Of a stretch of 64,000 bases of DNA, positions 25,656 through 35,094 are shown piece by piece. The stretch's first letter is position 1, and each line of letters starts with the position of its first letter. The notes beneath the pieces are model-generated. The model was given only the letters and a program-made list of their open reading frames with translations. It was not told the origin of the DNA and searched no databases. A program made the position numbers and the translations under genes. Origin of the DNA: Streptomyces sp. NBC_00224 (GTDB lineage Bacteria; Actinomycetota; Actinomycetes; Streptomycetales; Streptomycetaceae); contig NZ_CP108106.1 of assembly GCF_041435195.1 (NCBI RefSeq), positions 6,363,501 to 6,427,500 on the forward strand. Reading direction: 5' to 3'.

Positions 25656-28600
25656 CTAACGCTCCTGGTTGTAGGTGTTACTTGTGTCCGACCCCGCGCT
25701 GCGGCCCTGCTGGACACCGCGGCGCAGGTTGCTCAACCTGCCGCGGACGTCCTCGGGAGCGCGGGAGACCTGTGGGCCGCCCTGCGGGGTCTGCTCCGCC
25801 GCGCCCTCGACCAGATTGGCCTTGGGCACCCGCCGGGGAAGCCCGGACGGGGTGACCCCGCCGGCCTTCGGCTCACGCAGCTTCTCGGCCCGCGTCCAGC
25901 GCTCGTCATTGGTCGAACGCCAGTCGCCGGTGGGCTCGCCGGTGCCGGATTCGGCGCCGTTCGCGGCTCCGGTACCGGTGCCGTTCACGGTTCCGTTCGA
26001 GGATCCGTTCACGGTCGCGGGGCCGGTGCCGTTGACGGGCTGCCGCTGCTGCTCGGGCCGCTGCGGTTCGGACTTCTGCTGCGGCTCCTGGGCGGCGGGC
26101 TGCCAGTTCTGCTGGCCGCTGCCGCGCCTGGGCAGACCGGCGCCGGTCAGTGCGTGGGAGGAGGCCGGGGTGGGGCCCGGCCGGTCGAAGCCTACGCGGT
26201 CGCGGCCACCGGCGGGAACGTCCGGAGCGGATTCCGCTTCCTCGTTCGCCTGCGGGTAGTCGGCCGGGTAGGAATCCTGCTGGTACGAGGCGTTCTGCTG
26301 CCACTCGCCCTGGTGGGGCGCGTCGCCGTAACCGCCGTCGTACTGCGGACCGTCGGCCGCGGGCGCCTGGTAGGCGGCCTCCGCATAGCCCTGGTCCGGG
26401 TAGCCGTTCTGCTGCTGTCCGTAGGACTCCTGCGGGTACGCGGCGGGGTAGTCCTGCGTGTACTGCTGCTGCCCCTGCTGCCCGTCGAACTGGTCGTCGT
26501 ACGAGGCCTGCCGGCCGTTGTACGGCTCCTCGTACCCGTTCTCGTAGGACTGCTGCTGCCCGTACTGCTCGTCGTACGCGCCGCCCTGCTGCACACCGTC
26601 GACCTCGTCGCGGTAGAGCGGGCGGTCGCCGCCCTGCGCCTGGGCCTCCAGGGCCGCACGGCGCTCCTCGCGCATCAGCGAGCGGTTGACCGGGTCGAGC
26701 TGGAGGGGGTCCTCCCCGTCCTGCCCGCCCTGCTCGTAGCGGGAGTCGTCGAAGCCGAGCTCGGCGGCGGTGCGCAGCACCGGGGCAGGGGCCTCGAAGC
26801 TCTGCTGCTGCTCCGGGATGATCTGCGAGACCGTGAAGTCGTCGCCGGGCAGCGCCTGGCCGCCACCACCGTGGGTGATCGCGTCCGGGAGCATGACCAG
26901 CGAGGTGGTGCCCGCCTGCTCGCCGGAGGGGCGCAGCTGGACGCGGATGCCGTGCCGGTCGGAGAGTCGGCCGACCACGAACAGGCCCATGCGCTGCGAG
27001 ACGGCGGCGTCCACGGTCGGCGGGTTCGCCAGCTTGTGGTTGATGTCCGCGAAGTCCTCGGCGGTGAGGCCGATGCCCTTGTCGTGGATCTCGACCATGA
27101 CGCGGCCGTCGGGGAGACGGGTGGCGGTGACGCGGACCTTGGTCTGCGGCGAGGAGAACGTGGTGGCGTTCTCCAGGAGCTCGGCGAGCAGGTGCACGAG
27201 GTCGGTCACGGCCTGGCCGTGGATCTCGCTCTCCGGCACACCGGTCAGCTCGATGCGCTCGTACGACTCCACCTCGGAGGAGGCGGCGCGCAGCACGTCG
27301 ACCAGCGGGACCGGCTGGTTCCAGCGGCGGCCCGGCTCCTCACCGGCGAGGACCAGGAGGTTCTCGCCGTTGCGGCGCATACGGGTCGCGAGGTGGTCCA
27401 GCTTGAAGAGGCTCTCCAGCTGGTCCGGGTCGGCCTCGTTGTTCTCCAGGTCGGTGATGAGGGTCAGCTGGCCCTCGATCAGGGACTGGTTGCGGCGCGA
27501 CAGGTTGGTGAAGATCGCGTTGACGTTCCCTCGCAGGAGCGCCTGCTCGGCGGCGAGCCGGACGGCCTCGCGGTGGACCTGGTCGAAGGCGCGGGCGACT
27601 TCGCCGATCTCGTCCGTGGAGGTGATCGGGATGGGCTCGACCCGGGTGTCGACCCGGCCGGGCTCGGTGCGCGAGAGTTGGTCGACGAGCATCGGCAGTC
27701 GCGTTTCGGCCACCTCGAAGGCGGCGGAGCGCAGCCGGCGCATCGAGCGGCTCATCTGGCGGGCCACCATGCCGGCCAGGATGAAGGCGGCGAGCAGGGA
27801 GACCACGACGATCGCGCCGTTGATGTACGCGGAGGTCTTGGCGTCGTCCGCGATCTGACCGGCCTCGGTCACGGCCCGGTTGACCAGGTCCTGCTCGATC
27901 TCGGTGTAGCCGTCGAACTTGGCGGTGGAGGCGGCCATCCAGGCGTCCGGCGTGATGCCCTGGGCCTTGAGCTGCTTGGCGTTCTGGCCCTCGCCGATCG
28001 CGGCGGCCATGCTGTTGAAGGGCGAGCCGTCGCGGGCCGGGGCGGCACCGATGCGCGGGCTGTCGTCGGCCTGCTGGCGCGTCGCGGGGAGGTCCTTGGC
28101 GGCCTGGGCGGCCTTGGCCTCCATGACCTGCTTCAGATGGGCGCTGTCCGCGTCCGTACCGCCCGCGTCGAACTCGCCGAGGGCGATGAACTCCAGGTAG
28201 TTGTACGAGTTGAACGCCTTGACCTGCATCTGGAAGGTCTTGGGGTCCTCGCTCGGCCGGAGGATGAGGTGCAGACCAATGGAACGCTGCAGCGACTCGG
28301 CGGCCTTGGCGAGGTCGACCGCGTAGACCATGCGGCCGTAGCTGGTGATGTTGCCGGTGCCGAGGCCGAGCTCGTTGGAGAACGTGCTCAGGTAGTGGGG
28401 GACCGCGGTGTAGCCCTCTTCGGTGAGCACCGGGTTCTTCGCCTCGACGCCCTTGGCGTAGGCGGTCTTGCGCAGCTGGTCGAGGCTCTTCTCGGCCTCG
28501 CGGACCTTGGACAGACGGCGCTGGAGGCTCGCCGTGTCCGGCATGCCCTTGACCTCGTCGTCGAACTTGGCGCGGGCCGCGTCCGAGGCGGCGTACGCCT

Positions 28601-28994
28601 TGTTGATGACGTCGCTGTTGCGCTTGTTCTGCAGCAGGGGCTGAGCGGTCAGGTCACGCTCGTTGAGCAGGGCCTGGCCGTACGCCGACGCGGCGCTCAC
28701 GATGTGCGCCGTCTTCTCGGCGTCACGCGCGTCGCGCCAGGTGGATATGGACCCCTTGACCTCGAAGCCGCCCATGACCAGGCCGACGAGGACGGGGATG
28801 AGGAGGATGGCGTTCAGACGGGTGGCCACCCGCCAGTTGCGCGGCGAGAACTTGCTCTGACTGCCGGTGTCGGGGCCCGCGGGCTTCCCCCCGGAGGGTT
28901 TCGGCAGCTCGTCCGGCGTCGCCGCATTGCGCTGCGGCGGGGTGAAGTTGCCCCGCGCCTGCTGCGTCGCGGAGCTCGTCGTGCTTCGCCTCAC
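25656..28994 (-). CDS. cvnA: Conservon sensor histidine kinase-like protein CvnA (left copy)
   Basis: This 1112-residue membrane protein has TM1 at about 57-78, an extracytoplasmic NIT (nitrate/nitrite-sensing-like) domain to about 385, TM2 at about 389-411 and a HAMP-like helix. The kinase core has an H-box-like LFKLDHLATRMRRNGENLL (H534), an N-box DLVHLLAELLENATTF (about 598-613) and G-box VEIHDKGIGLT (about 634-644). About 400 residues of Gln/Tyr/Pro-rich low-complexity tail follow. CvnA perceives the signal; whether it autophosphorylates is uncertain. GTG at 28994 has only a weak AGAGG upstream, so the start is uncertain. Its sensor part is clearly diverged from the right-hand CvnA. Confidence 0.92.
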   Translation of the reverse strand: MRRSTTSSATQQARGNFTPPQRNAATPDELPKPSGGKPAGPDTGSQSKFSPRNWRVATRLNAILLIPVLVGLVMGGFEVKGSISTWRDARDAEKTAHIVSAASAYGQALLNERDLTAQPLLQNKRNSDVINKAYAASDAARAKFDDEVKGMPDTASLQRRLSKVREAEKSLDQLRKTAYAKGVEAKNPVLTEEGYTAVPHYLSTFSNELGLGTGNITSYGRMVYAVDLAKAAESLQRSIGLHLILRPSEDPKTFQMQVKAFNSYNYLEFIALGEFDAGGTDADSAHLKQVMEAKAAQAAKDLPATRQQADDSPRIGAAPARDGSPFNSMAAAIGEGQNAKQLKAQGITPDAWMAASTAKFDGYTEIEQDLVNRAVTEAGQIADDAKTSAYINGAIVVVSLLAAFILAGMVARQMSRSMRRLRSAAFEVAETRLPMLVDQLSRTEPGRVDTRVEPIPITSTDEIGEVARAFDQVHREAVRLAAEQALLRGNVNAIFTNLSRRNQSLIEGQLTLITDLENNEADPDQLESLFKLDHLATRMRRNGENLLVLAGEEPGRRWNQPVPLVDVLRAASSEVESYERIELTGVPESEIHGQAVTDLVHLLAELLENATTFSSPQTKVRVTATRLPDGRVMVEIHDKGIGLTAEDFADINHKLANPPTVDAAVSQRMGLFVVGRLSDRHGIRVQLRPSGEQAGTTSLVMLPDAITHGGGGQALPGDDFTVSQIIPEQQQSFEAPAPVLRTAAELGFDDSRYEQGGQDGEDPLQLDPVNRSLMREERRAALEAQAQGGDRPLYRDEVDGVQQGGAYDEQYGQQQSYENGYEEPYNGRQASYDDQFDGQQGQQQYTQDYPAAYPQESYGQQQNGYPDQGYAEAAYQAPAADGPQYDGGYGDAPHQGEWQQNASYQQDSYPADYPQANEEAESAPDVPAGGRDRVGFDRPGPTPASSHALTGAGLPRRGSGQQNWQPAAQEPQQKSEPQRPEQQRQPVNGTGPATVNGSSNGTVNGTGTGAANGAESGTGEPTGDWRSTNDERWTRAEKLREPKAGGVTPSGLPRRVPKANLVEGAAEQTPQGGPQVSRAPEDVRGRLSNLRRGVQQGRSAGSDTSNTYNQER

Positions 28995-29334
28995 TCGACC
29001 AACAACCTCTCGGCGCCGGCACCTCTCGTGGTGTGCCTTTAAATGTTCTGAGCCGTACTACTCGGGAGTTCGTCGAATTCCAGCACGCCAGGGGGGTCCG
29101 TTCCAAACAGCTGGAATGAGGGGTTCCGAGTGGCACACGCCTCAGATAAAACGGGCATAAAGAGCGAGCCCCGCCAAAAGACGGGGCCAATGTGAGCGCA
29201 GCGACACCACGTGAACGCGGCGGGTTGCCGTGACGTGGGAATTCTCTGTCGAAACGTTATGAACACAGGGGCGGATCGTGTCAAAGGACACAGTCCGCCC
29301 CTGTTCGTCTACGACAACTGCCGTATACCCCTGA
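28995..29334 (-). promoter_or_regulatory. Inter-conservon region: left cvnA promoter and right cvnD terminator
   Basis: This 340-base gap has no gene. Near 29075-29086 lies GAATTCCAGCAC (GTGCTGGAATTC on the minus strand), which recurs upstream of the right cvnA. A hairpin GCCCCG (29168-29173) / CGGGGC (29182-29187) and a strong one at 29265-29304 lie further upstream. Confidence 0.55.
29265..29304 (-). terminator. Terminator of the right conservon
   Basis: ACAGGGGCGGA (29265-29275) pairs with TCCGCCCCTGT (29294-29304), a perfect 11-bp stem about 30 bases past the cvnD stop. The U-tract on the minus strand is weak. Confidence 0.7.
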
Positions 29335-29916
29335 CTACTTGAGTCGTGCCATCAGTGCGTGCTCCACCAGCGTGATCAGCGCGCTCTTCGCATCGCCGCG
29401 GTGGCGGGCGTCGGTGGTGATGATCGGAGCGTCCGGACCGATCTGCAGAGCCTCGCGGACCTCGTCCGGCGTGTACGGCTGGTGGCCGTCGAAGCCGTTC
29501 AGCGCGATGACGAACGGGAGGCCGCTGTTCTCGAAGTAGTCGACGGCCGGGAAGCAGTCGGCGAGGCGGCGGGTGTCCACCAGCACGACGGCGCCGATCG
29601 CGCCGCGGACCAGGTCGTCCCACATGAACCAGAAGCGGTCCTGGCCCGGCGTACCGAAGAGGTACAGGATCAGGTCCTGGTCCAGGGTGATGCGGCCGAA
29701 GTCCATCGCGACCGTGGTGGTCGTCTTGTCCCCGGTGTGGGTGAGGTCGTCGATGCCCGCGGAAGCGGACGTCATGACGGCCTCGGTACGCAGCGGGTTG
29801 ATCTCCGAGACCGCGCCGACGAACGTGGTCTTGCCCACGCCGAAGCCGCCCGCCACCACGATCTTCGCGGAGGTGGTAGAGCGTGCCGCTCCGCCGCTAG
29901 AGCTTGCGAAGTCCAC
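29335..29916 (-). CDS. cvnD: Conservon GTPase CvnD (right copy)
   Basis: This 193-residue GTPase matches the left CvnD at 189 of 193 positions by eye. It has the same P-loop GGFGVGKTTF, LFGTPGQDRFW and NGFDGH. The four differences lie in the last 35 residues (DAP for DTP, RGD for RAD, SAL for SGL, terminal K for R). It overlaps cvnC by 20 bases. Such conservation beside diverged CvnA proteins points to strong constraint or gene conversion. Last gene of its operon. Confidence 0.95.
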   Translation of the reverse strand: MDFASSSGGAARSTTSAKIVVAGGFGVGKTTFVGAVSEINPLRTEAVMTSASAGIDDLTHTGDKTTTTVAMDFGRITLDQDLILYLFGTPGQDRFWFMWDDLVRGAIGAVVLVDTRRLADCFPAVDYFENSGLPFVIALNGFDGHQPYTPDEVREALQIGPDAPIITTDARHRGDAKSALITLVEHALMARLK

Positions 29917-30304
29917 TGAGCACCCTTTCGAGCAGCGTCACATCCGGCGTGCCGCCGGCCTCTCCATTGCCCGGCTGGTGGATGGCCACCATGCCGGCCT
30001 CCGCCAGGTCGGCGACAAGAATCCGGGCCACGCCGAGCGGCATCTGCAGCAGCGCCGAGACCTCCGCCACCGACTTGACCTCGCGGCACAGGTGGCAGAT
30101 CCGCTGGTGCTCCGGGAGCAGCGTGGACAGGTTCGCCGGGTCCGCGGTCGTGCTGACCAGGGCCTCGATGGCGAGCTGGTAGCGCGGCCGGGTCCGGCCG
30201 CCCGTCATGGCGTACGGGCGGACCAGCGGCTGGTCGCCTTCACTGTCGTAGTGCGCGTCGTGCAGAGCGCCGTACGAATCGTGTGAGGCGGGTGGCGGGG
30301 TCAT
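29897..30304 (-). CDS. cvnC: Conservon protein CvnC, DUF742 (right copy)
   Basis: This 135-residue DUF742 protein has only about 30 residues before the conserved QPLVRPYAMTGGRTRPRYQLA. Then come LPEHQRICHLCREVKSVAEVS and PLGVARILVADLAEAGMVAIHQP. ATG at 30304 is preceded by GGAGGATCA. The linker is 54 residues shorter than in the left copy, the main difference between the two. It overlaps cvnD by 20 bases. Confidence 0.93.
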   Translation of the reverse strand: MTPPPASHDSYGALHDAHYDSEGDQPLVRPYAMTGGRTRPRYQLAIEALVSTTADPANLSTLLPEHQRICHLCREVKSVAEVSALLQMPLGVARILVADLAEAGMVAIHQPGNGEAGGTPDVTLLERVLSGLRKL

Positions 30305-30413
30305 TGATCCTCCGGGCGGGACAGCATGGACAGCGAGTGTCTTCGAGCCGTCGGATGTGGCCGGTGGGGGGCTTTGTGCGGCCGGACGGTGGTTTCTGAC
30401 TGAGTGGGGGGCC

Positions 30414-30836
30414 TCAGTGGAGCAGGCTTCCCTGGAGCTCCGCTCGCAGGTCCGGGGTGAGGACGGAGCCCGCGCGGTCGACCAGGAGGGCCATCTCGTA
30501 ACCGACCAGGCCGATGTCGCACTCGGGGTGTGCGAGCACGGCCAGCGAGGAGCCGTCGGAGACGGACATGAGGAAGAGGAAGCCGCGCTCCATCTCCACC
30601 ACGGTCTGGGCGACGGTGCCGCCCTCGAAGATCCGGGACGCACCCGCGGTCAGCGAGGTGAGGCCGGACGCCACGGCCGCGAGCTGGTCGGCCCGGTCCC
30701 GCGGAAATCCTTCGGACATGGCAAGCAGCAGGCCGTCGGCGGAGACCACCACCGTGTGGGACACCCCGGGGGTGTTGTCCACGAAGTTGGTGATCAACCA
30801 GTTCAGGTTCTGCGCCGCCTGGCTCATCTGACTCAA
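30414..30836 (-). CDS. cvnB: Conservon roadblock/LC7 protein CvnB (right copy)
   Basis: This 140-residue protein is a roadblock/LC7 partner of the CvnD GTPase, nearly identical to the left copy. The start is TTG at 30836, immediately after the TAG of cvnA, with AGGAG 6 bases upstream inside the cvnA coding end. Translational coupling to cvnA is therefore likely. A 109-base gap separates it from cvnC, as in the left operon. Confidence 0.93.
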   Translation of the reverse strand: MSQMSQAAQNLNWLITNFVDNTPGVSHTVVVSADGLLLAMSEGFPRDRADQLAAVASGLTSLTAGASRIFEGGTVAQTVVEMERGFLFLMSVSDGSSLAVLAHPECDIGLVGYEMALLVDRAGSVLTPDLRAELQGSLLH

Positions 30837-33800
30837 CTATCGCTCCTGCTGGTGAGTGGGGTCCATCGAGAAACTGCCGGTCGACGGGCCGTTTCCGGCC
30901 TGCCGCCCCTGCTGGATACCCCGGCGGAGATTGGTCAGTCGGCCGCGCACGTCGTCGGGCGCACGCGAGACCTGGGGGCCTGCCTGGTTCTGCTGCTGCT
31001 GTGCGGTGCCCGCGACCAGATTGGCACGCGGAACCCGCTTGGGCAGACCGGAAGTGGTGACACCGCCGGCGGCGGGCTTGCGGGCCCGCTCGGCCTGGCG
31101 GACGAGTTCGTCGTTGGGCGAGGGGCGCCAGGAGCCGTTGCCGGGCGCGCCGTTGGCGTCGCCCTGGACGGGCGCCGGGCGGCGCTCCGCGCTCTGCGGC
31201 GCCGGGGCCGGGGGCTGCGCCGGACGCAGACCCTGGGGTCCGCCCTGGCCGCCCTGGCCCTGGTTCGCCTGGCCCTGGGCGCCCGGTGCGGGCTGCCCCG
31301 GCTGCTGGCCGTTCTGACCGCCCTGACCGTGGAACCAGTTGGTCTCCAGGGTGTCGTACAGCGGCGTACGGCCGTCACCGGCGTTCGGAGCCGGCGGCAG
31401 TGCCTCGGGCTGCGGCTGCTGCGGCGGGTTCCCGGCGTCCGGACGCGGCCCCTGGTTCTGCCGGGGCTGCTGCGGCGCCTGGTACTGCTGCGGCTGCGGC
31501 TGCTGCGGGGCACGCGGCGCGTCGAAGTCCGGCCGGGCGAACTCCGAGGTGGCCCCGGGTCCCTGGCGGTCGTCCATCGGCGGCCGGGCGTACTGGCCGG
31601 TGTTCTGGGCGTTGCCCTGGCCCGTGTTCTGGCCGCTGTTCTGGCCGTACGTGCCGGGGCGCTCGAACTGGCCATTCGCCTGCGGCGACAGAGGTGACGG
31701 GTCCTGGGCGCCCTGCGGCGCGCCGAAGACGTCCGGGCGGACGAACTGGCCGGTCGACGAAGTGTCCTGGCGGCCGGGCGGCGGCCCGTCGAAGTCCGGG
31801 CGGGCGAACTCGGCCGTGGAGCCGGGGCCCTGGCGGTCGTCGAGCTGGGGCCGGGGGTACTGGCCGGTGTGCTGCTCGATCTCCTCGTGGCCGCGCGGGC
31901 CGTCCGGCGACGCCTGCTCGTTGCCCCAGCTCGCGGCCTGCGGGCGCTGCGGGGCGCCGCCGGGCAGCTCGGCGCGCGGGGCGCCGGGCGGCGGGGTCAG
32001 CGGGCGGTCGCCGCGGCGCGGGGCCGGGGGCTGCTGGGCCGGGGTGCCGGTGCCGAAGGCGCCGCCCTGGCCGAAGCCGCCCTGGTTCTGGCCCTGGCGG
32101 GGCTGCTGGGCGCTGCTGTCGCGCGGGGGCAGCGCGGCACGGGGACCGGCGCCGCCGGCCACCGCTCCGCGCGGGGCGCCCGCGCCGAGCCGTCCGCCGC
32201 CACCGGGGCCGCCGGCCGGGCCGCTGCCGAGCGCACCGGCGAGACCGGCGCGGGCACCGGGGCCCGGGGTCACGCCGGGACGGCCGGCACCGGGGCCCGC
32301 CGGGCCCTGCGTCTGGGGGCCGCCGGGCTTGCCCGGGGCCTTCTTGCCGCCCTGGGCGACGTCGACGGGCAGCATGACGAGTGCCGTCGTACCGCCGGAG
32401 TCGGAGGGGCGCAGCTGGATGCGGATGCCGTGTCGCAGGGACAGGCGGCCGACCACGAACAGACCCATGCGGCGCGAGACCGAGACGTCCACGGTGGGCG
32501 GCGAGGCGAGCCGCTCGTTGATCGCGGCGAGGTCCTCGGGGGAGAGGCCGATGCCGGTGTCGTGGATCTCGACCAGGACGCGGCCGTCGGGCAGCGCGTG
32601 ACCGGTGACGCGGACCTTGGTCTGCGGCGAGGAGAACGAGGTGGCGTTCTCAAGCAGCTCGGCGAGCAGGTGCACGAGGTCGTTGACCACGCGGCCGGCG
32701 ACATCGGTGGCGGGCACGGCGGCCAGCTCGATGCGCTCGTACTGCTCCACCTCGGAGGCCGCGGCGCGGAGCACGTCGACCAGCGGGACGGGCCGGGTCC
32801 AACGGCGACCGGGCTCTTCACCCGCCAGAACGAGGAGGTTCTCACCGTTACGGCGCATACGGGTCGCGAGGTGGTCGAGCTTGAAGAGCGAGGAGAGCTG
32901 GTCCGGGTCGGCCTCGCGGGACTCCAGTTCGGAGATGAGCGAGAGCTGACGCTGGATGAGGCCCTGCGAGCGGCGCGAGAGGTTGGTGAACATCGCGTTG
33001 ACGTTGCCTCGCAGCAGGGCCTGCTCGGCGGCGAGACGCACGGCCTCGCGGTGCACGTCGTCGAAGGCCGCGGCCACCTGGCCGATCTCGTCCCGGGAGT
33101 GCACACCGACCGACTCCACGGACGTGTCGACGTCCTGCGGGTCGGACTCGGAGAGCTGCTTGACGAGCTCGGGCAGCCGGTCCTGGGCGACCCGGGTCGC
33201 GGTGTCCTGGAGGCGCCGCAGCGAGCGGATCATGGACCGGGCCACGACGAACGCGCCGACCAGCGAGACACCGAGGACGATAAGGATCAGGGCACCGTTG
33301 AGGATCGCGTCCCGCTGCGACTGGTCGCGCAGCTCGCGGGCCTTCTGCTCCATCTCGCCGAGCAGGGTCTGCTCGATCGTCTTCATCTGGTTGATCTTGT
33401 TGGAGTCCTGGTCGTACCAGTCGAGGTACGAGCGCTTGGTCTCCGTGGCGAGGCCGCCCTTGAGGACACGCTGGGAGTACGCGTTGGCCGCGGTGATCTC
33501 CGAGTTGCCCTTGTCGAGCGGGGCCATCAGCTCTTCGGGGTTGCCGTGGTTGCTCTCGTAGACGATCGAGAACGACGACAGCTCCTGGCGCTCGCCGTCC
33601 GCCGCGGACTTGGCGTAGAGGCGGTCGGCCTCCTTGAGGTCGCCGCTCTTGTCCTTGGTCGCGGGGAGCGCGGCGGCGATGATCGCGCGCTGGATGGAGG
33701 CGTACTCCTTGGCGGAGGAGAACGCGGCCAGCGCACGGGTGCGCTTGATCATCTCCGGGTTGGAGGTGGCCTGCGCCATGTCCGCGGAGAGGCTGAGCAG

Positions 33801-34511
33801 GCTGCGGATGAGGCGGCTGTAGCCCTCGACGGTCTGGGAGTCCGAGACGTCGCCCTGGTAGGCGCTCTTACGGATGTTGTCGAGGTCCTGGAGCTGGATC
33901 GCGATGGCCGTGACGTTACGGCGGATCGACTCCAGGGCGTCGTCGTTGTCCGGGTTGTCGACGTCCTGGGTGGCCGTCATGAACGACTGCTTGACCCGGT
34001 CGGTGGTGGCCTTCGCCGTGTTGACCCGGTCGACGCCACCGGTCTGGACCGCACCCGCCGACTTGTCGCGCTCCTCCTGGAGCGCGGCGGCCAGCTCGGT
34101 GGCCTGCTTGGTCATGTCGGTGAGCAGCTGCATGTGGTCGAGCTGCTTCATGTCGTTCATCGACTGGTTGATGCGCAGCCCGCCGAGGGTGGTCGCGGCG
34201 ACCACGGGCAGGGTCAGCAGTGCGACCAGTCGGGTGGAGATGCGCCAGTTGCGCAGGGCTATTCGCGACCCGGTGTTCACGGCCGGCTTCGGCTGGGGCG
34301 CGGCGGGCTTCTCACCGCCCGCGGCGGAGCGACCGGTCGGGCCGGAGGGGCCGCCGTTCTCGTCGCCGCCCGGCGAAGGAGCCGATGGATTCTGGGTGGC
34401 CCGGGGGTTCTGGGCGTGCTGGGGCGAGGAACTGACTGATGTGGGGCCAGTCCCGCCGTGCGGCTCCTGCTCCGCCGCAGCGCTGCCATCCCTCTTGAAA
34501 CGTCCCTGCAC
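30837..34511 (-). CDS. cvnA: Conservon sensor histidine kinase-like protein CvnA (right copy)
   Basis: This protein of about 1224 residues has a cytoplasmic N-terminus of 90 residues rich in Pro/Gly/Gln, TM1 at about 91-112, a NIT-like extracytoplasmic domain (HMQLLTDMTKQATELAAALQEERDKSAG), TM2 (ILNGALILIVLGVSLVGAFVV), HAMP, H-box FKLDHLATRMRRNGENLL, N-box NDLVHLLAELLENATSF and G-box VEIHDTGIGLS. About 450 residues of Pro/Gln/Gly-rich tail end it. GTG at 34511 (QGRFKRDG follows) is my choice; AGAGG lies about 13 bases upstream, so the start is uncertain, and an open frame continues upstream. First gene of its operon. Confidence 0.9.
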   Translation of the reverse strand: MQGRFKRDGSAAAEQEPHGGTGPTSVSSSPQHAQNPRATQNPSAPSPGGDENGGPSGPTGRSAAGGEKPAAPQPKPAVNTGSRIALRNWRISTRLVALLTLPVVAATTLGGLRINQSMNDMKQLDHMQLLTDMTKQATELAAALQEERDKSAGAVQTGGVDRVNTAKATTDRVKQSFMTATQDVDNPDNDDALESIRRNVTAIAIQLQDLDNIRKSAYQGDVSDSQTVEGYSRLIRSLLSLSADMAQATSNPEMIKRTRALAAFSSAKEYASIQRAIIAAALPATKDKSGDLKEADRLYAKSAADGERQELSSFSIVYESNHGNPEELMAPLDKGNSEITAANAYSQRVLKGGLATETKRSYLDWYDQDSNKINQMKTIEQTLLGEMEQKARELRDQSQRDAILNGALILIVLGVSLVGAFVVARSMIRSLRRLQDTATRVAQDRLPELVKQLSESDPQDVDTSVESVGVHSRDEIGQVAAAFDDVHREAVRLAAEQALLRGNVNAMFTNLSRRSQGLIQRQLSLISELESREADPDQLSSLFKLDHLATRMRRNGENLLVLAGEEPGRRWTRPVPLVDVLRAAASEVEQYERIELAAVPATDVAGRVVNDLVHLLAELLENATSFSSPQTKVRVTGHALPDGRVLVEIHDTGIGLSPEDLAAINERLASPPTVDVSVSRRMGLFVVGRLSLRHGIRIQLRPSDSGGTTALVMLPVDVAQGGKKAPGKPGGPQTQGPAGPGAGRPGVTPGPGARAGLAGALGSGPAGGPGGGGRLGAGAPRGAVAGGAGPRAALPPRDSSAQQPRQGQNQGGFGQGGAFGTGTPAQQPPAPRRGDRPLTPPPGAPRAELPGGAPQRPQAASWGNEQASPDGPRGHEEIEQHTGQYPRPQLDDRQGPGSTAEFARPDFDGPPPGRQDTSSTGQFVRPDVFGAPQGAQDPSPLSPQANGQFERPGTYGQNSGQNTGQGNAQNTGQYARPPMDDRQGPGATSEFARPDFDAPRAPQQPQPQQYQAPQQPRQNQGPRPDAGNPPQQPQPEALPPAPNAGDGRTPLYDTLETNWFHGQGGQNGQQPGQPAPGAQGQANQGQGGQGGPQGLRPAQPPAPAPQSAERRPAPVQGDANGAPGNGSWRPSPNDELVRQAERARKPAAGGVTTSGLPKRVPRANLVAGTAQQQQNQAGPQVSRAPDDVRGRLTNLRRGIQQGRQAGNGPSTGSFSMDPTHQQER

Positions 34512-35094
34512 TAGCGTCGCAACCTCTGGACCAGGCGTCCCCCCGCTCTGAACGGAAGGGACGGTGTCGGCGTCGTGGGGCAAGTGTGCGCCCCATGTGT
34601 TGGTCGTGAGTGACCGGCGCTTGTTGGACTCCCCCTCCCCGCCGCCACTCGGCGCTGCGTTGCGCCCTGCGCGCCGGTCAGTGACCCGCGGCGGTGCGTG
34701 GAATTCCAGCACAGTGCCGGATCTCCAACAAGGCCCGCGTACCGGGCTGTGACCTGAGTGACACATTGTGATGGCCGGGTAACGAGCCGTAGAAACTATG
34801 CCCGGATGAATCGGACTTTTACCCACGAGTCGCTTACGTGGGAGGAGTGACCCAGTCGCCATGATCAAGAGCGGAATGGAGGGTTCAGTGGTGCAATGTC
34901 CGTTTCGGTGGCCATAATTGATGGACCGTAATGCCCGAATTGTTTACCAACTCGTGAGCAAACTCACACGATGATCGTCGCCTCTACAGCCGTTTGCCGG
35001 GAATTCGAATGTTTAGCCTGACGCTTTACAGGGATGGCCAATCCGACAACCGGCGCCGCCGCGCGCCCCGCAACCGACAGGGTCCGAACGGCAG
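34512..35094. promoter_or_regulatory. Divergent intergenic region upstream of the right conservon
   Basis: This 583-base stretch lies between cvnA and a small plus-strand gene and has lower GC than its surroundings, especially 34760-35030. It holds GAATTCCAGCAC at 34701-34712, the same 12-mer as upstream of the left cvnA; on the minus strand the following 15 bases also resemble each other. An open frame on the minus strand runs through the first part, but its predicted sequence has no conserved feature. No RNA gene was recognised. Confidence 0.5.

Noticed and set aside
26192..26659. Repetitive Arg/Ser/Thr-rich frame in the cvnA tail
   Set aside because: Reading of the Gln/Tyr-rich cvnA tail in another frame; low complexity only.
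34515..34868. Upstream extension of the right cvnA to an ATG at 34868
   Set aside because: The extension has no conserved or membrane sequence and contains the shared GTGCTGGAATTC motif, which looks regulatory; a GTG with downstream QGRFKRDG is more plausible.
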